64,000 nt of DNA from Prostheceraeus crozeri (Eukaryota; Platyhelminthes; Polycladida; Euryleptidae), in assembly GCA_907163375.1 (NCBI GenBank), contig CAJQUW010006859.1, positions 62,001-126,000 of the forward strand, read 5' to 3'. The number at the start of each line of letters is the position of its first letter. Within the stretch, counting starts at the first letter, position 1. Of the stretch, positions 56,679-64,000 are shown piece after piece. The position numbers were made by a program, and so were the translations under genes. The notes beneath the pieces are model-generated. The model was given only the letters and a program-made list of their open reading frames with translations. It searched no databases and was not told where the DNA came from.

Positions 56679-57395
56679 TCATACTAAATAAACATTGATA
56701 TCTGGGCGATACTTAGAAATGAAATCCTTCTCAGATATCTTCCGCTCAATCGTATTAGCAAATCCTCGCTTTAAAATAAAAAGGGTCACAAATGAAAGGT
56801 CAGGTAACATACCATGAGTTTTAACAAAATGTTTATGAAATAAACTCGAATCAGTTGTAAGGTGCTCATGCATACGTTGACGAAAAGAACGAAAAGTCTC
56901 ACCGATATAAAAACGTTCACACAAATTACATGTCAACTGATAAACAACATTTTTCATGTAACAAAAATTATTATTCTTACACAAACAATTACTAGTACAA
57001 AATAATTTTTCTTTAAATGAAACACTTCTTTTCAAATTAGGCTGGGTCACAAATACTGGCTTCAAATCAAACAAATGATGCTGGAAACTTTTAAACTCTT
57101 TTCTTATATTAGTTGCCTGAAAATCATTAATGAACGGTACCCTTAAATATATTTGCTTTCTGTTTGCTTCTTTTCTATGTTTTCTTTTGCTTTCATTCAT
57201 TGGTTTAGGTTTCATGTATCGTTCAACAATATCTCAAGGGTACCCGTTTGCAAGAAATCTTTTTTTCATAAAATATAGTCCATCTTTGATCTTGCTCATG
57301 GTGGAACAATTGCAATGTACTCGCAGACACTCTGTACGTAGCAAGTTTATCTTTCTCTGCCACGGCACCCAACTACAAATCTATAATGTCTATAA
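56679..57395 (-). pseudogene. Penelope-like element, linker and GIY-YIG domain
   Basis: Minus strand, one frame with a single stop near 57240. It starts SWVPWQRKINLLRTECLRVH, FMKKRFLANGYP, stop, DIVERYMKPK, then YLRVPFINDFQA, the FKPVFVTQPNLKR-like FDLKPVFVTQPNLKR, CLCKNNNFCYMKNVVYQLTC, and ERFYIGETFRSFRQRMHEHL, ending FISKYRPDINVYLV. The order (SWVP.Q.K..L connector, P.IND, K...V..T..L, VVYQ..C..C...YIGET) is that of Penelope-like retroelements just after the reverse transcriptase. GIY appears as VVY, YIG and the ET..R..EH residues are intact. The reverse-transcriptase palm is missing (5'-truncated). Confidence 0.85.
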
Positions 57396-58719
57396 ATACC
57401 TATCGCACCATTAACATAAAATAGTGGTTTCAAAAGAATAGAAGAAAACTTTATAACGATTAAATACAACTTCATGTATCAATTCTGCAACTTTCATACA
57501 GCATCATGTAGACTTTTATCATGTCAGAAATCACAGTGGACTGGACACATAAGCAATGCCTTTATCATTCATAAAATCTATTGATCATGAAGCAGCGTCG
57601 TCTTTGCAGTTTAATTGTCTGAATGAATTTTACCACAGTATATTCGATTATTCGACTTTTTTGCAGTTTATTTCATATATCATTTGTAAAACCTCATTCC
57701 CATTGTTCGAATAATTTTGCATGTTGTATAGGCAGGAGAATTTAACAAAAATTTCTGTTATTCATTTATGTATAATTAAGCTGTTGCATTGCTAGAATAC
57801 AGAAAGAAAGCTCTTTCTCATTCACTCGATGCACACAGGTTGTGCGTGAAATATTGTGTTCTCTTTGATTCAAGATCAAAGAACACTAATAACATCACAA
57901 GTTCAGATTAAAAACTTTTTGTCATTTTTGGCAACCACTTTTCAACTAGAATCAACTAACTATTTTCGTCAATTCTCCTGATTTTAATCTGTATGCTCTG
58001 ATGAACATTTCGCACGAGTCACATTTTTGGATATTGAAAACATACAAGTGTCCGTCACATAATGATTAGGAGTCCATGTCTAAAGGTCTCAATTTGTATT
58101 TGCCTTATTTATTGAGTCTTAAGATATCTACTGATTTTCTTTACCGTAGTATTTCTTTATTTATGATTGTATGCGTTATATAGACTACTATCATTTATTG
58201 AATAGAGATTAATAATAATAAAATAATATAATTATAAGAATAAATTGCTTAATATTATTATCATTATTTGTTTTTGTAATTTAAATCTAATGCAGGAATT
58301 AGAGTAAATAGATTTCTGACGGTTCATTTCAATATTTTGCGTCGTTCGCAGTGTTTTGAGCCAGTTCTACAAAAAAAAATCCAACATGATTTAAACATTG
58401 TAGCAAATATACTACGGTACATGAATTGCAAATATGCTCCTTTATTGATATTTATTTCTTACACACAAACATCGAAAAACACTTGTTCGTTGGTACCGGT
58501 ACCGTAAATTTTGCAAGATAACTAATACGAAGTATAACTAGCGGCTAAGTTTTTGTTGGCATTAGATACTTCGGTGTAAATAATCTATGATGTGATGCTA
58601 ACTAATTCTATTCATTTGTCATGTAGGAATCTACGAAGAACAAACGGTAAGTAGTAATCCCCTAACAAAATCAAGTCCGGTGCGGTGCAGTGATGAGTCA
58701 TCGATGAGTCATCATGCTG
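57396..58719. other. Intergenic, nothing recognised
   Basis: AT-rich. A 20-bp segment at 58627-58646 sits between a TAG acceptor and GTAAGT but is too short to judge. Confidence 0.35.
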
Positions 58720-59330
58720 ACTCAGCCCCCCCTCTGGAAGGAAGGTGAGGGAGAGGGCCAAGGATGTGCTGGGAGGAATGGGTCCGAGAGGAAGAAACAG
58801 GTCCCTACTCCCCCCTGGAAGGAAGGAAAGAGTTTTCCAGTGAGGGAAGGGGTGGAATGTGGGAAGGATAGAGTGAGGAAAGGTGGGTGTTGATGGTTTT
58901 TGAGATGAGTAAAGTCGATTTTCGTCATAAAGGAGGTCTCGGATGGGAAAACGGAGGGCAGATTCGGAATCTACGTGAAATGTTGGGTTAGGAAGGAGGT
59001 GTCCAGCGACATCGAAGAAAAAAAATTTCGAGGACGTGCCCCCCCCCCCTCCTGCCAGACTTCCAACTTTGGTGGTAGAGATCGTAGAAAGTCGTGCAAT
59101 AGCTCATTTGAAAGCTGAGAGTGAGAAAAATGCAGTGGAAAGCTCAGTTTGACCCTATATTCCTGGGTTGAGGGAGGAAAATGGCAGGAAAACGTCAGAG
59201 TTGGAAAAAGGCGGGTTTCGGTCGTTTTGGGATAAGAAAAGTCGTTTTTCGACATGAAGGAGGCCTCGGATGGGAAAACGGAGTGCAAATTCGGACTTTT
59301 TGGCCAATGTTGGGTCCAAAGTAAGTATAT
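58720..59330 (-). repeat. Purine-rich duplicated segment, 327-bp offset
   Basis: The plus strand is strongly G/A-rich. The block tcataaaggaggtctcggat and gggaaaacggag near 58926-58957 recurs 327 bp later (catgaaggaggcctcggat, gggaaaacggag, 59253-59283). 327 is a multiple of 3, and on the minus strand both copies are open in the same frame (VFPSETSFMTKIDFTHLKNH and VFPSEASFMSKNDFSYPKTT), separated by one stop at about 58971. A second frame is open through both copies as well (ALRFPIR.LL). No protein family recognised. Confidence 0.65.
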
Positions 59331-59879
59331 AAGGGAAGTATGGAATCAATGGTTGATTTGTGGCGACAGCTATGATATTACTTTTTCGCCAGCTCTTATA
59401 AACAGTTTTATTTGATATCGCAATTGACAACAGAATAGTATTGAAATATTGAATGGAAGGGACTGAATAGCTATGTCAAAACTATGAAGTAGTGAAAAAT
59501 TACTTAATTATCCGTAGACATCTGGAAGACAAAAACATGAGATGAAGATCCATTTCTATGGTTAAAATGCTAGATTCGATTTGGCATAGAAATTAATTAA
59601 TTATTAAGGTACTTAATGAACGACTACAATCCACTCTATACGATTTAAGGGGGTGGATTTACACTTATCCCAAAAATGTGTGTTGTCTTTTTATATAACC
59701 AAGCAAAACTCTTATCATACTGTAATAAATGTTTCTATTGCGTAAGTTAAGAAAAGCAATTAACCTCATGATAAATGCTGATATTTTCAAAGGATTATAA
59801 AATGTTGCTACATTATCGAAAGAGACCTGATGAATTGATCATACTTCTGATTCTTTGAAGTATAAATATTTATTGGTAT
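59331..59879. other. Intergenic, nothing recognised
   Basis: AT-rich sequence ahead of the Tc1 relic; a terminal repeat for that relic could not be located here. Confidence 0.35.
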
Positions 59880-60545
59880 CAACTGCGCTCTGAGGAATGC
59901 TCGTTCAGTCTTCGACCTTCCATGGATTGTCAAGTCCTTCAAACAATTACTTCCACCTGTTCTTGATACTTTCCTGTACGCCAGATCATATCACATATGT
60001 TCGATAGGATTAAGATCTGGTAAACATGATGGCCGTTACTATCTTTCAATTACTTCTAGCATGATGAGACTGATCAGCCAATGATGAGCTCTGTTTTATG
60101 AAAGATGGAGTCCGACGGTCTGCTGACGATGCATAGAAAAAATACTCGGGTATTAACGTAAGTATTCACGTTTTTCTAATTTTACGAAAGATTTCAGAAT
60201 TTGTAGCTCACTAAGATCATAAAGTCAAATCACTCCCAGAACATCTATTAAACTAGCTTCCTATACTTTGTATGCCCTATCTGGAGTTCTCAGCTTTCAT
60301 TCGCTCATGCGTTCTTATGGACTTGAATCCGCCTGTCATTCCTCAATCTCCGAAATTTTCTCTCGTTCGCAAATATCACCTTCCTCCAAATTTCTCTCCA
60401 CGCGCAATTTTTCACAACCAATCTTTCTCTTGTTCTCGCAACGAATGGTCTCCGTTTCCTCATACCGGCCTAACATTGTGCAGACTGTTGTAGACCGCTG
60501 CAGAAGACAATCGCTCATTCCAGATCATTAGTAATTCTACTGCGG
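59880..60545 (-). pseudogene. Tc1/mariner transposase relic
   Basis: Minus strand, several frames: RPFVARTRERLVVKNCAWRE followed by WRKVIFANERKF (compare W..VLFSDESKF with the first catalytic Asp, here Asn) and, near 59990-60050, CLPDLNPIEHM (compare YSPDLNPIEHMW with the catalytic Glu). The middle with the second Asp is scrambled. A different, more decayed copy than the one at 39502. Confidence 0.65.
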
Positions 60546-63500
60546 ATAAAGTTTTGATATTCGGAAGATAGAGCCTAAGCAGTGGGCGGTTGCTGCGTGC
60601 GTTGGATTTCTTTACTATCAGTAGAGCATTTTTTATTCACTAAATATCACTTTGCGTATCGCTCTCTCTACCCTGAAATTATTCGTTTGCCAAAAGTGAG
60701 ATGTTAAACAAATTCTGATATTGACATCCTCATTACTGAAAAGCCAAAAGCCTTTACTATAAACCATCTTTTCTTTAGTTCCCATCATTTTCTCTTTCAA
60801 TTTTATTTCTCATTTGTACTGTCTTCATTATTTGATCGTGTAAGCATGCTTGAGTACAATTGGCTTCAAAATCAAAGTACATACATTCATCGATCAGTTT
60901 TAGATTTCCATTCATGAATGTATGTTGGAAACATGATGGACCTTATATACTATTTTAGTCCTAATTTTTTCATTTGATTATGAAAGTATCCTATGTGAAA
61001 TGTAATATTTTTTTATTGACATCCTAACATCTAATTTTCTTCTTACATCAGAGTATTCCCTTGTATTTCCTTCTATGATCAATAGCAGTATTTGATTATC
61101 CATGTTGAGATAAAGAATTATGAAGAAATAGTCAAATTCTGAAATGTTGTCACTAAATTATTGATGTATCACGTAAATGACTGTTTTTGTTAGTGATGAA
61201 AATAATGAAGAATGATGAATGACGCTCCAGCCTTAAGCTGCAGATACTTTGTATTAATTGCATTCGAGTATATTGAGCAATTAATACAATAGTTCCTCGG
61301 CTTCCGGCAAATCACTGAAAAGTAAAATCATATTCACAACAGAAAAAGGAAAGCAACACAAAACATTCAGATGCAGATGAAAGCATTTGGGACGCAGCTT
61401 TGATTTCATCGGTTGGAACATCATAGGATGCATCAATTCACAAAAGGCCTTCAACCGAAATTTGTATTATAAAGCTATATAGAATAGACCACAAAACGTT
61501 TCACTTTTGATTTGATCACTTGTGCCAATTAAATTTCGAGTGCTGCTCATTCAAGTTTATGTCTAGACGTTGCGAATAATTATCAATTAATTACACCGTA
61601 CATGTTCATCTGACATCGGTATTAAGCATTTCAAAGTGCAGTATAGACTACGGAATACTGATTGCCTCATACTGCTTTACGATGTTGACAAAAATGCACA
61701 TACATAGGGCTGATCAAAAGTAACTTCCTAATGCAATATTTCAATTATATTTCAATACTCCAAGAAAGTAATAGACATGAATAGCATTTTTTCATGACGG
61801 AAATTTACTGGGCATTTAAGTTCATGACAAATTATTTTTGGCAGCAAAATCTCTCAGAATTTTTATTATTTCGCTATGAATACCCCGCTGTTGCTCCTCT
61901 TGCGAATATGTAGGCTATCTTTATTTTAACAAATTATATTTCACCTACAGGCCTACTAATAATTGCTTCAGCATGACTTCTAAAATTTTCGGTGCGAGCA
62001 GGTGAATGCAGCGCACACCCATAAAAATCATTGTTTTTATGTAGCTAATATCATAAAATAAACGTAGCGTAGTTATTTTGGACATTTTCAAATCATAATA
62101 AATATAAATTTCGGTTGAAGAAACAGCTTTTCTAAATTGATTAAAATTTGATTATTAAGCTTCTGTTAAAGGCTTAAATAAAAAATATTGCAATAAATGT
62201 GTCAGACTCATCACAATACAAGTTTGTAGGTATTCGATTCATCTAACGGCCGATACGGTGCAACCGATTGTGATGTAATCAACTAGATCTGTAAGTCATC
62301 ACTACCACAAATTGGTTGCCCACCACTGACATAGGTCATCATGTCATAGTGGCTATCATTGAGCAAATAAACAGATTTCTTACCAACAATGACTGATTCG
62401 CCCTAGTTTACCGTATGTCAAAAAAGCTTCAACCGAATAACTAAGCAAAGGAATCAATGCCCGCTTTAACATTTTGAATATACCTACTCCTAGAGATTAA
62501 ACAAGTGCATCAATTTGTACCTTCTAATGTGCCTACCACTGCTCTCAAACATGTTGATTTCACATCAAATCAAAAACTGTTCAATTACTGAAGAATAATG
62601 ATGATCATGTGGAAATCGCGGACGAGCAGCGACTACGATTTGCCAAGAAGACAGATTCAGTATATCATTACATGTATATGCTAAAAAAATTGATACTATG
62701 AAACTTTGGCAACGTGTTCAGTAGACAAACACTTCTAAGAATCAATTGCCTAATTCTAACGATGAATGCCTAAACAAATTATGCGGAATATTTGAAGTGA
62801 TCATGCAAAAATATAACCGCTCAGCAAAGACAGTTACCATTTCGACGAATTGTTGGGTCTGAAAACCTCACTATAGAGTCATGACTGCTGGTACCCACTT
62901 TTACGTGGGAATAACTCGGCCTCAGTTGTCTGGCTATTTACACGCAACATTGCGTGCGAATAATCTCACGTCTTTTGATATCGGATCAAATCAAGCCTTG
63001 TTAGCAACTAAAAATTAATTTCAATTTTGCTAATTGAATGAAAGAACCGCTAATTTTCTTTTTTTGAAAGTACTCTCACAAAAAGACTCTCAGCCTCCAC
63101 TACTCTTTCTCTAATAGGCCTACTAAAATTGTTATTTAACGGTGTTCGTTATTAAACATAGTAACTTGGAAGCTTTTCGTATAACATTCATGATGCGGTA
63201 AACTGGGTTGAATCGGATCAGCAGTGCGAAATTGACCTTGTTGCCCAGTCAAAATGGTCATGGAGGAAACTATTGCACCTTATATATACACTTATCGTCT
63301 TTACACATAGTTTCATTATATGCCAAAAAATTTGACCGACTTACTGATCCAGTTGATTGTGTCAAACTTTTTTTTACAAGATCGACCATTAGACAGAGTG
63401 TTTTTCAAACTTGAACATCATCATGAACGAGGTTGTGTGGACTATGTAGTTCACCATCACTGAGTTGCCACTTAAGAATTATATTTGCTTTTACTAAATG

Positions 63501-63608
63501 AAATGTATAACCGTGGATGGGTGATATCAACTGCATCAGATGTAATGACTATACTCGTGTTGCAAAACTTTGAGTTGATCCAATTAACTATCATTAACAT
63601 CAACTTAC
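60546..63608. other. Intergenic, nothing recognised
   Basis: About 3 kb of AT-rich DNA with no coding, repeat or RNA signature that I can support. Confidence 0.4.
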
Positions 63609-63618
63609 CAGACGCCAT
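63609..63618 (-). CDS. Possible first coding exon, minus strand
   Basis: On the minus strand ATGGCGTCTG is followed directly by the donor GTAAGT. The start has a favourable context (G at -3, G at +4). It would encode Met-Ala-Ser plus a split codon, with the rest of the gene toward lower coordinates. No partner exon or promoter identified, so this could be chance. The remainder to 64000 shows nothing further. Confidence 0.2.
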
Positions 63619-64000
63619 TTCACGCACAAATCATAATGATTCCCTGAGCAGCAAAATTTAGAACATAATGCGCCTTGTGAACAGTCACAGTAGCGACTGT
63701 CTGTCTGCTTCCTTAGTTAATAAAGCAATCAGACAGCGAATAGGCATGACGTCACAACAGTGAAAACGTAGAGTTATTTGTGTGGGAACATCTCGCTCAA
63801 TTATCATGAAGATGGTGGAATTTCCGGCAACTGGTGCACTCAATGTATGAACACAGATATCAGTAAAATAAGAGCATGACGGGCTGTTTCAGGACAAGCG
63901 CAAGAGTCACGTACGTCAACCACGCGGAGTTGATCTTCACTGGCAGATGAAACGTTAAAGAACCATCCAAAGCATAAACATGTTGCTAAAATAGCGAGAA

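Noticed and set aside
58627..58646. 20-bp microexon between TAG and GTAAGT
   Set aside because: It lies beyond the stop codon and polyadenylation signal of the long gene, is not a multiple of three, and has no partner exon.

Overview
The window looks like nuclear DNA of an invertebrate animal. It is AT-rich, almost all intron or intergenic sequence, and packed with decayed mobile elements of several eukaryotic classes: hAT-type elements with 8-bp target duplications, Tc1/mariner, Penelope-like elements, LINE 3' ends and several tRNA-derived SINE families. There is no prokaryotic organisation. The few real coding pieces are GC-richer islands with GT-AG splice sites. I cannot name the species.

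Genes. One plus-strand gene can be followed through four exons that all begin and end between codons (phase 0): 5776-5916 (coiled coil), 10590-11489 (low-complexity Ser/Pro/Thr region), 31734-31811 (small exon, less certain) and 51001-52014 (terminal exon with stop), then a polyadenylation signal near 52337. Introns of about 5, 20 and 19 kb lie between them. The product is a disordered, coiled-coil, probably cytoskeletal or scaffold protein. A distant relation to the Nck-associated protein 5 (NCKAP5) family is only a guess. A second plus-strand exon at 1151-1277 reads like the end of a J domain plus the Gly/Phe region of a DnaJ (Hsp40) co-chaperone. A possible minus-strand first coding exon lies at 63609-63618.

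Layout. 1-2.9 kb: two minisatellites (25-bp and 20-bp units). 3-12 kb: first exons of the long gene, nested hAT-like elements, SINEs and a palindrome. 12-31 kb (intron): SINE pairs, foldback elements, a hAT-like element carrying a second one, a LINE end, a CCGG-rich hAT-like element (25053-26202), and a 1.08-kb hAT-like element whose interior is a 31-bp satellite of palindromic AATTGCAATT/CAATTAATTG motifs (29793-30870). 31-51 kb (intron): LINE ends, a Tc1 element with both ends (39502-41151) beside a Penelope GIY-YIG fragment, further hAT-like elements with perfect 8-bp duplications, an inverted duplication encoding a membrane-like peptide, and a 747-bp foldback. 51-52.3 kb: last exon and 3' UTR. 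52-64 kb: a terminal-inverted-repeat element, a Penelope fragment, a purine-rich duplicated segment, a Tc1 relic, and long stretches where I recognise nothing.

The most notable signals are at least five hAT-like insertions whose target duplications can be read directly (several nested), the satellite inside one of them, and a 140-bp direct repeat bracketing the last exon of the long gene.
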